NCBI GenBank assembly: GCA_964604705.1 | Contig: CAZSAP010000011.1 | Span: 49,650 to 113,649 of the forward strand | DNA: 64,000 nt | Direction of reading: 5' to 3' | Origin: JAAXVQ01 sp964604705 | GTDB taxonomy: Bacteria > Oederibacteriota > JAAXVQ01 | Shown: positions 26,131-34,443 of the stretch, one piece after another | Position numbering within the stretch: position 1 is the first letter of the stretch | How the letters are laid out: the number at the start of each line of letters is the position of its first letter | Translations under genes and position numbers: made by a program | Notes under the pieces: model-generated | Seen by the model: only the letters and a program-made list of their open reading frames with translations | The model's database searches: none | Told to the model about the DNA's origin: nothing

Positions 26131-26622
26131 TTAAACGGCGCTGATCGCCGATAACTCGTCTCCGGTTAAGACCTTGCTAATGTCCAACAAAATAGTGACG
26201 CGGTCCGAGGTCTTGCCCATTCCGAGGATAAAGTCGGTATTGACATCAAGTCCAAACGAGGGAGCATCCTCAATGTTCGCAGAATCAATGTCCAAAACCT
26301 CGGACACACTGTCGACCACGATTCCCATTTCGATTTTTCCAACATCAACGACAATGATGCATGACAGCGCGGTACGTTCCGAGGGGGCCATATTGAATTT
26401 TTGACGCAAATCCGTGACCGGAATAACTTTCCCGCGCAAATTGATGACCCCCATCACGAATGAGGGCGTCCGCGGCACCGGAGTGATGTCCATCATTCCG
26501 ATGATTTCACGGACACGCAGAATTTCCAATCCGTATTCCTCACCGGCCAAACGAAACGTAAGGTATTTCCCGCCCAACTGTCTTTTTTTAACCTCGGGAG
26601 TTGCAGCTCCTAATGTGCTCAT
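26131..26622 (-). CDS. cheW: Chemotaxis coupling protein CheW
   Basis: 163 aa, single CheW domain: GGKYLTFRLAGEEYGLEILRVREIIG, PRTPSFVMGVINLRGKVIPVTDLR (signature) and GIVVDSVSEVLDI. It couples receptors to CheA. It lies between cheA and the receptor gene, so the three core signalling parts are made together. Confidence 0.96.
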   Translation of the reverse strand: MSTLGAATPEVKKRQLGGKYLTFRLAGEEYGLEILRVREIIGMMDITPVPRTPSFVMGVINLRGKVIPVTDLRQKFNMAPSERTALSCIIVVDVGKIEMGIVVDSVSEVLDIDSANIEDAPSFGLDVNTDFILGMGKTSDRVTILLDISKVLTGDELSAISAV

Positions 26623-26647
26623 TTGTCTATTCTCCTTTCAAACATGT

Positions 26648-28903
26648 TTACCACCCTGTAACGGCTTCCACCACACGGCCGCCTCGTGCCAACTGCATAA
26701 TATTCGCCACATCCAAAATTAAGCTTATACGTCCATCACCTAGAATCGCCGCACCGGATGAACCCGATCTTTTTCCAACCCCGGCCGGCAAGGATTTAAT
26801 TACCAGCTGTTGCTGTCCCAAAAGGGCATCGGCCAGTAACGCGCAGGTTTCACCTTCGTGCTCAACCACCAACAAAAGTGCCTTGGTAGGATCTTCCTCG
26901 GCGCCTACCACCCCAAACAAGTTGTACAACCTGAAAATCGGTATAAGTTTATCTCGAAGCTTGACCATCTCGCCCCGACCCGTGATGCTAAACAGAACTT
27001 TGGGATCGGGTCGAAATGCCTGTTTAACATTAAGCGTGGGCAACAGATACTGCTGTGGTCCAACTTTAAGAAGCATGCCATCAATAATCGCCAAGGTTAA
27101 GGGTATGCGAATTGAGAAGACCGTACCTTGGCCCACGGTGGACGTTATCTCGACTTTCCCCCGAATGGACTCTATGTTTTTTTTCACCACATCCATCCCC
27201 ACTCCACGCCCGGATACTTCCGTTACCTTATCCGCGGTAGAAAAGCCCGGCAAAAATATAAGTTTAAAGACTTCGCTATCGGTTAGTGCATGGTCTGCGG
27301 CAATCAAACCTTTTTCCACGGCCTTTTTAAATATCTTCTCACGGTCCAAACCCTTCCCATCGTCGTGCAATTCAATCACGATATTTCCGGACGTATGGTA
27401 GGCCCGTAAGATGACTGTGCCATGTTCACTTTTTCCCAATCGCTTGCGTTCTTCAGGAATTTCCACACCGTGATCCACCGCATTGCGTAACATGTGCACA
27501 AGTGGATCGTTGATGCTTTCCACCATGTTGCGGTCAATCTCGGTTTCCTCCCCCTCCATTTTGAACTGAACCAATTTATTTGATTTCTTGGCCACATCGC
27601 GTACCAGGCGTTCCATTTTCTGAAAAGTGGCCTTGAGCGGCACCATGCGCAAGGACATGCTTAGATCTTGCAACTCACGGGTAATTTTTTCCAACTGCAT
27701 GATGTTACGTGAGGAAATGCGGTTGTTGTCGTTGCGATCGCTCTCCTGTTGAGCAATCATGGCATGCGTTATGACCAACTCGCCCACCATATTGATCAGC
27801 CCATCCAACTTTTCCGTGCTCACCCTTACAGTGGAGGTCGCGAGTGCCCCATGATTCAGCGTATTGGCCCCCGGCTCCGGACAGGAACGTTCGGATTCGG
27901 AAGGTGCTTCGGAATTATTTTCGGATTTCATGTCCAAGGTCGTGGGTATGATCTGTCCGTCCCCAGTTTCGGTGCTTGCCACCGTCGGGGCGGATTCAAC
28001 CTTCGCCACCGGCTGCCCGGGATTTTCCAAGCGTTGCATAAGATCTTGGTAGTTGTTGGGTAACGGTTTTTTAGGGCCGAGGGAGGCATCCTGCAGTTTT
28101 TCAACCATCCATTTGAGGGTATCCGCGGATTCCAAAGCCAAATCCGAATAAACGCCCGTAAGACGAATTTCGTTTTTCCGTGCACGATCCAAAAGCATTT
28201 CCGCATGATGCGCCAACTCTTTGATCCGATTGAGCCCCAGGAAGCTCGAGGTGCCTTTGGTTGAATGAAAGGCCCGAAAAACATTGTTTAAATTTTCAAG
28301 ATCTCCCGGATCGGTTTCAAGTTTCAACAAACTCACTTCCGAGTTCTGCAAGTGATCCAAGGTTTCCGTAATAAACTCTCCGAGAATCTCCGGATCCGCC
28401 TCCGCGATGCTATCACCTTCCAACGTCTGTGATGCCTCTTTTATCGGAGTGAGCGATTCTCGAACTGGGGCCAACACCAATCCAGGAAGGGTTGAAGGCG
28501 CTTCGGCCGCAGTGGATGTCGCGGCTTTAAACGCGTCTGCATCTTGATCGGCATGCGCAGGCGCAGATGCGTTTTCTTTTTCATCCGGCGCATCTACACC
28601 AGGTTTGGATGTCGTCTCTTTTTTATTTTCATTGGTACCAAAGGGGCTCACGTCTTCGGGTTCGGTGGCGTCTTGAAGCGCGCCCATTAGTTTATTAAGG
28701 GTATTCACCGTTTCCATGGGATCGACTGCGGAACCATGTTGCAGTGAATGCAGCAGCAGTTCGGCTTCTGCCACATGCCGACGCACTTCATCACTCAGTG
28801 TCATGCCGGCGGAAACCTTTTCCAACAGCTGCATGACCTGTTTAATTTCTTCCGGATTTCCCGGATCCAAACCTAGGATTGCCATGGACAGTTCTTCAAA
28901 CAT
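26648..28903 (-). CDS. cheA: Chemotaxis histidine kinase CheA
   Basis: 751 aa. A poorly conserved N-terminal region with acidic low-complexity stretches (residues about 1-170), an HPt domain with acceptor His in FRAFHSTKGTSSFLG near residue 213, dimerisation helices, kinase core with LRNAVDHGVEIP (N box), DDGKGLDREKIF and GRGVGMDVVKKNIE (G boxes), and a C-terminal CheW-like regulatory domain (QQYLLPTLNVKQAF). There is no obvious P2 CheY-binding domain. The start at 28903 lies 6-9 bases after AAGGGA. First gene of the operon. Confidence 0.95.
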   Translation of the reverse strand: MFEELSMAILGLDPGNPEEIKQVMQLLEKVSAGMTLSDEVRRHVAEAELLLHSLQHGSAVDPMETVNTLNKLMGALQDATEPEDVSPFGTNENKKETTSKPGVDAPDEKENASAPAHADQDADAFKAATSTAAEAPSTLPGLVLAPVRESLTPIKEASQTLEGDSIAEADPEILGEFITETLDHLQNSEVSLLKLETDPGDLENLNNVFRAFHSTKGTSSFLGLNRIKELAHHAEMLLDRARKNEIRLTGVYSDLALESADTLKWMVEKLQDASLGPKKPLPNNYQDLMQRLENPGQPVAKVESAPTVASTETGDGQIIPTTLDMKSENNSEAPSESERSCPEPGANTLNHGALATSTVRVSTEKLDGLINMVGELVITHAMIAQQESDRNDNNRISSRNIMQLEKITRELQDLSMSLRMVPLKATFQKMERLVRDVAKKSNKLVQFKMEGEETEIDRNMVESINDPLVHMLRNAVDHGVEIPEERKRLGKSEHGTVILRAYHTSGNIVIELHDDGKGLDREKIFKKAVEKGLIAADHALTDSEVFKLIFLPGFSTADKVTEVSGRGVGMDVVKKNIESIRGKVEITSTVGQGTVFSIRIPLTLAIIDGMLLKVGPQQYLLPTLNVKQAFRPDPKVLFSITGRGEMVKLRDKLIPIFRLYNLFGVVGAEEDPTKALLLVVEHEGETCALLADALLGQQQLVIKSLPAGVGKRSGSSGAAILGDGRISLILDVANIMQLARGGRVVEAVTGW

Positions 28904-29108
28904 AATTCGCATCCCTTGGTGCAGATTTGTACACCCAGTTGCCTGCTGTCCTTACTATCGGCAACTTTCCGGTGAAGTTAAGCACCCATCTTTTTTTTCT
29001 GTTTTGGGCCGCATTATTACTAGTCCGCTGAGTCTCAAGCGCATTTAAGTTTCTTCGGCATTGACCCGTAACTATCTATGTTGCACATATCTCTGGGAGG
29101 ATTACCCT
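28904..29108. other. Divergent intergenic region between cheA and the DUF438-type gene
   Basis: 205 bases with no gene. On the minus strand it holds the sigma28-like promoter described separately; on the plus strand TTGACC at 29062-29067 could be a -35 element for the small gene at 29109, whose ribosome site is GGGAGG. Confidence 0.5.
28955..28981 (-). promoter_or_regulatory. Sigma28 (FliA)-like promoter for the chemotaxis operon
   Basis: Read on the minus strand: TTAA, 15 bases, GCCGATAG. The enterobacterial sigma28 consensus is TAAA-N15-GCCGATAA; here the -10 matches 7 of 8 positions and the spacing is exact. It lies 52 bases upstream of the cheA start. This would place chemotaxis genes under flagellar sigma control although no flagellar gene is in the window. 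Confidence 0.6.
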
Positions 29109-29351
29109 ATGAATGCACGGATGCCTATCAACACAACCAAAGAACTATTAAAACACTTCGTTTCCTGCCTGCATTCCGGTGAAACCACCGACGCCATCAA
29201 ACTTCAGTTTTCACAAGTTTTGCGACACACCTCCCCTTTGGAGCTCGCTCATTTGGAAAGCCAACTCATGACTGAATCCGTACCGCGCGACGCTTTATTA
29301 AAACTTTATGGTCTCCAAGTCGACCTTTTCCGAGAAATCGCCATACACTAA
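29109..29351 (+). CDS. Stand-alone DUF438 N-terminal-type helical protein
   Basis: 80 aa. The sequence pattern (LLKHFVSCLHSGETTDAIKLQF, RHTSPLELAHLESQLM, VPRDALLKLYGLQVDLFRE) resembles the helical N-terminal domain of DUF438 proteins, which normally continues into hemerythrin and PAS domains; here it stands alone and is followed by a terminator. Start at 29109 is chosen because GGGAGG lies 8 bases before it; the upstream frame has no ribosome site. Function is unknown. It is transcribed away from the che operon. Confidence 0.65.
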   Translation: MNARMPINTTKELLKHFVSCLHSGETTDAIKLQFSQVLRHTSPLELAHLESQLMTESVPRDALLKLYGLQVDLFREIAIH

Positions 29352-29355
29352 ACCC

Positions 29356-29389
29356 AAATCCAAGGACCCTAAAACGGTCCTTGGATTTT
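29356..29389 (+). terminator. Strong intrinsic terminator after the 80-aa gene
   Basis: Perfect 13-bp stem AAATCCAAGGACC (29356-29368) / GGTCCTTGGATTT (29376-29388) with a 7-base loop and a short T tract. It isolates the small gene from phoB. Confidence 0.85.
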
Positions 29390-29390
29390 C

Positions 29391-29445
29391 CTAACCTTTT
29401 CCTAACCGATTATTCATTCTCCGCTCACAGTCTTTTCATTGACCC
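29391..29445 (+). promoter_or_regulatory. Pho-box array upstream of phoB (five half-sites)
   Basis: Five half-sites spaced exactly 11 bases apart: CTAACC (29391), CTAACC (29402), TTCATT (29413), CTCACA (29424), TTCATT (29435). PhoB-type regulators bind tandem 11-bp repeats of this kind. An extended -10-like TGCTAAAAT follows at 29461-29469. It predicts autoregulation of phoB-phoR by phosphate starvation. Confidence 0.72.
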
Positions 29446-29493
29446 AGCCATGACTCCCTATGCTAAAATATGGTCACGAAAGTGAAGGTGAGT

Positions 29494-30180
29494 ATGTCCA
29501 AAGCCAAAATTCTTATCATTGAAGACGACTCAGACATTGCCGAATTGATACGTTACAACCTTGCCAAAGAAGGCTATACCATCGGCCTCGCCGAAACCGG
29601 TGAAAAGGGTATTAAAACGGCCAAGACCTTTATGCCCGATCTTATCTTGCTGGATGTCATGCTTCCTGGCATGGATGGTTTGGAAGTTTGCTCGACTTTA
29701 AAAAGCGATCTCAAAACCAAAACCGTTCCCATTATTATGCTTACGGCCAAGAGCGAAGAAAGCGATATTGTGACCGGCCTGGAGTTGGGTGCCGAAGACT
29801 ACATCACCAAGCCTTTTTCCCCCAAGGTATTGGTTGCGCGTTTGCGCACGGTTTTGCGCCGCAAGCAGAAGAAAACCGTCGCTTCTGACGAAACACTCAA
29901 AATCTTTGAATTGGTCATTGATCCAGGTCGACACGAACTGCGCATCCACGACAAACCCGTCGAGCTAACTTTTACAGAATTCAAAGTTTTACATCTTTTG
30001 GCCGGTCGTCCCGGGTGGGTCTTCTCTCGTTTTCAAATCGTCGAAGCCATACGTGGCGAAGACTACTCCGTTACCGATCGTGCCGTCGACGTACAAATTG
30101 TGGGTCTGCGAAAAAAGTTGGGGCGCGCTGGTAAATACATCGAAACCGTACGCGGGGTCGGTTACCGCTTCAAGGAGTAA
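29494..30180 (+). CDS. phoB: Phosphate regulon response regulator PhoB
   Basis: 228 aa. Receiver (ILIIEDDSDIAELIRYNL, acceptor Asp in LILLDVMLPGMDG, Thr in MLTAKS, Lys in ITKPF) and OmpR/PhoB winged-helix DNA-binding domain (ELTFTEFKVLHLLAGRPG, VDVQIVGLRKKLG, IETVRGVGYRFKE). The ATG at 29494 has AAGGTGAG upstream and gives the normal N-terminus; in-frame codons from 29470 are probably not used. It lies 7 bases before phoR and behind a Pho-box array, and the pst genes follow, which supports PhoB over other family members. Confidence 0.92.
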   Translation: MSKAKILIIEDDSDIAELIRYNLAKEGYTIGLAETGEKGIKTAKTFMPDLILLDVMLPGMDGLEVCSTLKSDLKTKTVPIIMLTAKSEESDIVTGLELGAEDYITKPFSPKVLVARLRTVLRRKQKKTVASDETLKIFELVIDPGRHELRIHDKPVELTFTEFKVLHLLAGRPGWVFSRFQIVEAIRGEDYSVTDRAVDVQIVGLRKKLGRAGKYIETVRGVGYRFKE

Positions 30181-30187
30181 CTTTTTC

Positions 30188-31969
30188 ATGCGCAAAACCA
30201 AACTTCGGTTGCTCTTGTTCGGAACCTTTTTATTCATCATACTCGGACTGATGGGGGCATTCCTCTGGATCGCCGTACGCACATTCACTCATTTTTACTA
30301 TACTGAAACAACTCACCACCTGGAAACCAAAGCACGTTTGATCTCCCAAGACCTCAAAACCGGCATGGCGCTACGTCGTTCGCCTGAACTTCAAACACTC
30401 TGCCGGGAGTTGAGTGCCGCGGCTGCTGTACGCATTACGTTCATCCATCCGGATGGCCAAGTCTTGGCCGATTCAGAAGAACTTGCCGAGCGCATGGAAA
30501 ACCATGCGGACCGTACTGAAATCATAGGCGCGCTGACTGGGAAACTCAGCACCAATGAACGCTACAGCCATACCTTGCATCAAAACATGCTGTACTTGGC
30601 CATCCCTTACCCTGATGGCGCCACCGGGTCGGCCGTGCGCGCCATTATCCGGGTGGCTATTCCCACAACCTCCATGAATCATTCTTTGACCAACTTGTAC
30701 ATTCGATTTTCTTTGTTCTCCGGGTTGGTCATTCTATTCGGGGCTGGATTGGGACTTTGGCTCGCCCAAAAGATAAGCCAACCTTGGGAGGAAGTCCGCC
30801 AGCATGCCAAACGGTTCGCTCAAGGTGAGCTTCATCAAAAATTGGAATCGTCCGAACTTGAAGAGGTTAACGGTCTGGCCGAAAGCTTAAATCAGATGGC
30901 CACGCAATTGGATGACCGAACGCAAGCCCTCCTGCAAAAGCAGCAAGAGCAAGAAGCCATTTTAGCCAGTATGACCGAAGGTGTGGTGGCGGTCGACCGT
31001 GAGGAAAACATCCTTAATCTCAATCAGGCTGCGCGCCTGTATTTAAACATTACCACCCCGAAAATCCTAGGACGGCCCTTGGCCGAAATTGTCCGCAACA
31101 GCCAACTCCAGCAACTGTTAACCCAGACGCTTGCGGATGCCGGTACGGTCGAGGGCTTCATTTTGGTGCCCGGCGAAACCGAACGCTATCTACAAATTCA
31201 TGGCTCGACGCTCCACGACCGCCAGTCAAAAAACATTGGCGCGGTCTTGGTTTTAAATGATTTAACCCACGTGCGCCGCCTGGAAAACATCCGACGGGAA
31301 TTTGTCGCCAATGTTTCCCACGAGCTCAAAACCCCCATTACCCTCATCCAAGGATTTGTTGAAACCCTGGAAGACGGCGCCATCAAAAAAGCTGAGGAAG
31401 CCAAACGCTTTTTACAAATCATAGCCAAGCAAACCTTTCGACTCCACAACATCATTGAAGATCTATTGACCTTATCACGCATTGAGCAGGAAAACGAACG
31501 CGGTTCCATTCCCTTGGCGACCAAGGAGCTACGACCCATTATCATTTCAGCGCTTTCCCTCTGCCAACCTGCGGCAGAAGCAAAAAAAATCAAGCTCCAT
31601 TTCGATTGTCCCGAAGCCTTGACCGCGCGCATGAACGACCGGCTCTTGGAACAAGCGTTGATAAATTATGTCAACAACGCCATTGCCTACAGCGACCCCA
31701 AAACCACGGTCACGGTGCGTGCCACAACCACAGCGACCGAAATCATCCTCGCGGTCCATGACCACGGCATCGGTATCCCGCCCGAGCATTTACCCCGTTT
31801 GTTCGAACGCTTCTACCGTGTGGATAAAAGTCGCAGTCGCGATGTGGGCGGTTCTGGTTTGGGACTGGCCATTGTCAAACATATCACGCAAGCCCATGGT
31901 GGGAAAGTTCAGGTAGAAAGCACCCCTGGTCAAGGGAGTACGTTCTCGATTTTGCTTCCCTTGTACTAA
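30188..31969 (+). CDS. phoR: Phosphate regulon sensor histidine kinase PhoR
   Basis: 593 aa. TM helix near residues 10-32, periplasmic domain of about 140 residues, TM helix near 180, HAMP, PAS domain (ILASMTEGVVAVDREENIL), HisKA with FVANVSHELKTPITLIQ (His near residue 379) and HATPase_c (YVNNAIAYSD, VHDHGIGIPPEHLPRLFERF, GGSGLGLAI). The start at 30188 is 7 bases after the phoB stop; the long open frame upstream lies within phoB. With PstSCAB and PhoU it would sense phosphate through the transporter. Confidence 0.92.
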   Translation: MRKTKLRLLLFGTFLFIILGLMGAFLWIAVRTFTHFYYTETTHHLETKARLISQDLKTGMALRRSPELQTLCRELSAAAAVRITFIHPDGQVLADSEELAERMENHADRTEIIGALTGKLSTNERYSHTLHQNMLYLAIPYPDGATGSAVRAIIRVAIPTTSMNHSLTNLYIRFSLFSGLVILFGAGLGLWLAQKISQPWEEVRQHAKRFAQGELHQKLESSELEEVNGLAESLNQMATQLDDRTQALLQKQQEQEAILASMTEGVVAVDREENILNLNQAARLYLNITTPKILGRPLAEIVRNSQLQQLLTQTLADAGTVEGFILVPGETERYLQIHGSTLHDRQSKNIGAVLVLNDLTHVRRLENIRREFVANVSHELKTPITLIQGFVETLEDGAIKKAEEAKRFLQIIAKQTFRLHNIIEDLLTLSRIEQENERGSIPLATKELRPIIISALSLCQPAAEAKKIKLHFDCPEALTARMNDRLLEQALINYVNNAIAYSDPKTTVTVRATTTATEIILAVHDHGIGIPPEHLPRLFERFYRVDKSRSRDVGGSGLGLAIVKHITQAHGGKVQVESTPGQGSTFSILLPLY

Positions 31970-32255
31970 TTCAATTCACCGCATTCATCCACCACTGGCT
32001 GGCCTTCGCTCTTTTTTTTGATTCCAAACTATTTCATCTCACCAAAAATAAAACCTTAACTTAAATTTAACCTTGCCTTCATCTTGCCCTAACCTTTTTT
32101 CCTTACACTTGCCTGTGTTTAACGGACCACGCACACTCGACAATACGTCTTTACAGCGTGGTCATTTCAGCAAGGAGGTGCATTCGTCCCACCAAAAGCT
32201 GAGGAAAGTACGCACTAAACTATTTTCATAAAAACATCCAAAAGGAGATACATGT
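31970..32255 (+). other. Intergenic region between phoR and the porin gene
   Basis: 286 bases without a gene. It holds the Pho-box array at 32056-32094 and the porin ribosome site (AAAGGAG, 32242-32248). An AAGGAGG at 32172 is followed only by an unconvincing 17-codon frame. Confidence 0.6.
32056..32094 (+). promoter_or_regulatory. Pho-box array upstream of the porin gene (four half-sites)
   Basis: Half-sites at exact 11-base spacing: TTAACT (32056), TTAACC (32067), TTCATC (32078), CTAACC (32089). Same pattern and same consensus (C/T T A/C A C/T) as the arrays before phoB and pstS. It predicts phosphate-controlled expression of the porin. Confidence 0.72.
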
Positions 32256-33416
32256 ATGAATTACAAAGCCCCACTTGTTACAAGCATTGTCACATTGTCC
32301 CTCATCAACCTTTTTAATTTGGCCACTGCCGGTGAATGGTATGAAAACGCCAAAATCTACGGAGACCTGCGTTTTCGTCATGAAAGTTTTCAAACTGAAA
32401 ACGCAACGGCGAGTGCCTACACCTTCCGCGATCGTCAGCGCGTCCGCGCCCGGGTAGGCGTACAAGCCACTTTGGATGATTACTGGATGGGCGATGTACG
32501 CTTGGCCACCGACGAAGCCGGCGCCGCGTCTACCCCCAACAGCGGGGACCCGGTTTCATCCAACCAAACCATGGGCGACTTGGAATCGCGCAAGCCCATC
32601 TGGCTGGATTTGGCCTACATCCAATACAAGGTTCTTTTTAACAACGGCAAGCTTACGGCCGGTAAGATGAACAACCCGTTTGTTTGTGTTGGAAAATCCC
32701 AACTGATCTGGGATGGTGATTTGACCCCCGAAGGCATTGCCGGTAATTTCAATTTAGATGTGACGACCGACGTAAACCTGTTCTTAAACGGCGCAGGATT
32801 CTGGCTCAAAGAATCGTCCAGTTCCTTTGATCCCATGGTCTACGGCGCCCAAGCCGGAACCAAGCTCAAATTCATGGATATCAAGCTGACCGCGGGTTTC
32901 GGTTACTTCGACTACATCGACATTGCCAATCAAGCTCCCTACGACTGGAAAGCAGGCACCTCGGGATTCGGCAACACGATTGTGAATGGCAAATACATTA
33001 ACAACTACATGTTGGGCGAGGGATTCATCGATGCCTCAATGAACCTGTTCGACTTTCCCGTGACGGTATACGGCGACTACGTTTTAAACAACGGAGTGGG
33101 CAACTACCTCGACCGAGGAAAATACCAACGCGCCTATCTGTACGGGTTTGTCTTCAACAAGGCCAAGGCGGAAGGCTCTTGGGAAATCGGTGCCAACTAC
33201 CGTCAGGTCCAGAAAGATGCTGTGGTCGGGGCCTTTTGTGACTCCGATTTTGGCGGCGGCGGCACTGGCCATGAAGGCTATCAGGTTTCAGCCACCTACG
33301 TTCCGGCCGACGGAGTCAAAACCACACTTACGTTCTTACGCAGCACCACCAAAATCGACCAGAGCATCAAACCCCTTTACAACCGTTTCCAAGCCGATGT
33401 CTCGCTTGCCTTCTAA
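32256..33416 (+). CDS. Putative outer-membrane porin of the phosphate regulon
   Basis: 386 aa. Signal peptide (cleavage probably after ATAG near residue 26), then alternating amphipathic strands typical of a 16-18-stranded barrel (KIYGDLRFRHESFQTE, RVRARVGVQATLDDYW, VTVYGDYVLNNG) and a C-terminal aromatic residue (VSLAF) as needed for barrel assembly. It resembles the Porin_5 type of putative porin. Placed between phoR and pstS behind Pho boxes, it probably admits phosphate or another anion, like PhoE or OprP in other bacteria, but with no clear homology to those. ATG has AAAGGAGAT upstream. Confidence 0.82.
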   Translation: MNYKAPLVTSIVTLSLINLFNLATAGEWYENAKIYGDLRFRHESFQTENATASAYTFRDRQRVRARVGVQATLDDYWMGDVRLATDEAGAASTPNSGDPVSSNQTMGDLESRKPIWLDLAYIQYKVLFNNGKLTAGKMNNPFVCVGKSQLIWDGDLTPEGIAGNFNLDVTTDVNLFLNGAGFWLKESSSSFDPMVYGAQAGTKLKFMDIKLTAGFGYFDYIDIANQAPYDWKAGTSGFGNTIVNGKYINNYMLGEGFIDASMNLFDFPVTVYGDYVLNNGVGNYLDRGKYQRAYLYGFVFNKAKAEGSWEIGANYRQVQKDAVVGAFCDSDFGGGGTGHEGYQVSATYVPADGVKTTLTFLRSTTKIDQSIKPLYNRFQADVSLAF

Positions 33417-33428
33417 CGGTGATCACGC

Positions 33429-33472
33429 TTTATGAAACGCTTATGGTTTTCTAACACGATCCTAACACGCAA
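33429..33472 (+). promoter_or_regulatory. Pho-box array upstream of pstS (four half-sites)
   Basis: Half-sites at exact 11-base spacing: TTTATG (33429), CTTATG (33440), CTAACA (33451), CTAACA (33462). The last two are identical over 8 bases. It lies 60 bases before the pstS start. Confidence 0.72.
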
Positions 33473-33531
33473 AAGGTATGCTCGTTCTAGAAAGTAAGAA
33501 CATCAATCTCATTTTCAAAGGAGAAATGCAT

Positions 33532-34380
33532 ATGAAACAGAAACTGTTCGCCGTGGCCAGTGCCGCCCTTTTGGTGGCCTCTCTGGTTGGTTCCACTTTG
33601 GCCGGGGATAAAAAAATGATTCAAATAAAAGGTTCCGATACGATGGTGCATTTGGCCAGTGCCTGGGCTGAAAAATTCATGAAGCTCAATCCCAGCATAG
33701 AAGTGTCCGTTACCGGTGGTGGGTCCGGAACAGGCATTTCCGCTTTGCTCAACGGAACCTGTGATATTGCCAACTCATCGCGTACCATCAAGCCCCAGGA
33801 AATTAGTTCCGCCAAAAAGAAAGGGTTTGACGCCATTGAACACATCGTCGGCTTGGACGGGATTGCCGTGATTGTAAATCCCTCCAACCCCGTAAAAACC
33901 CTCTCCATGGAACAGTTGAAGAAAATCTTCACAGGCGAAGTCAGCAATTGGAAGGCGTTCGGCGGTCCCGATGCCAAGATCACAGTCTTTACGCGTGATT
34001 CTTCTTCCGGAACGTTCCAGTTCTTCCAAGAACATGTACTTCTTAAAAATGATTATTCCGTGAAAGCGCGCCGTCTGGCCTCCAACGCCGCCTTGGTACA
34101 ATCGGTCGGCGAAGATCTCCAGGGCATTGGCTATGTAGGCTTGGGCTATTTAACCGAGGCTCAGGGAAAAGTTAAGGCCTTGGGGGTCAGCAAAGACGCC
34201 AAATCCGCACCGGTAATGCCCAGCGTAGTGACCGTACGCGACAACTCCTACCCGATTTCCCGCGGCCTGCAGATGTATTCACGCAACCAACCCACGGGAG
34301 ACGTCAAGACGTTCATGGATTTTATCTACGGTGCCGAAGGCCAAAAAATCGTTGAAGAGATGGGATTTGTAAAAAAATAA
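33532..34380 (+). CDS. pstS: Phosphate ABC transporter substrate-binding protein PstS
   Basis: 282 aa. Signal peptide (KLFAVASAALLVASLVGSTLAG), then the phosphate-binding fold: KGSDTMVHLASAWAEKF, SVTGGGSGTGISALLNG, IANSSRTIKPQE, FTRDSSSGTFQFFQEHVL. The Ser/Thr/Asp residues that bind phosphate are in place. The ATG at 33532 has AAAGGAG upstream. Periplasmic receptor for the PstCAB transporter. A strong hairpin follows the stop. Confidence 0.95.
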   Translation: MKQKLFAVASAALLVASLVGSTLAGDKKMIQIKGSDTMVHLASAWAEKFMKLNPSIEVSVTGGGSGTGISALLNGTCDIANSSRTIKPQEISSAKKKGFDAIEHIVGLDGIAVIVNPSNPVKTLSMEQLKKIFTGEVSNWKAFGGPDAKITVFTRDSSSGTFQFFQEHVLLKNDYSVKARRLASNAALVQSVGEDLQGIGYVGLGYLTEAQGKVKALGVSKDAKSAPVMPSVVTVRDNSYPISRGLQMYSRNQPTGDVKTFMDFIYGAEGQKIVEEMGFVKK

Positions 34381-34394
34381 GTACCATTACCCGC

Positions 34395-34428
34395 ATTGTG
34401 GGGACCAGGACCTCCTGCTCCCCACAAT
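34395..34428 (+). terminator. Strong intercistronic hairpin between pstS and pstC
   Basis: ATTGTGGGGA (34395-34404) pairs perfectly with TCCCCACAAT (34419-34428), with a further CAGG/CCTG stem inside. There is no T run after it, so it is more likely an mRNA-stabilising or attenuating element that keeps pstS message above pstCAB than a full terminator. Confidence 0.6.
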
Positions 34429-34443
34429 CAAGGACTATACGCG

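Noticed and set aside
32172..32223. 17-codon ORF after AAGGAGG upstream of the porin
   Set aside because: The GTG follows the ribosome-like site with no spacing and the peptide is featureless; probably part of the leader.
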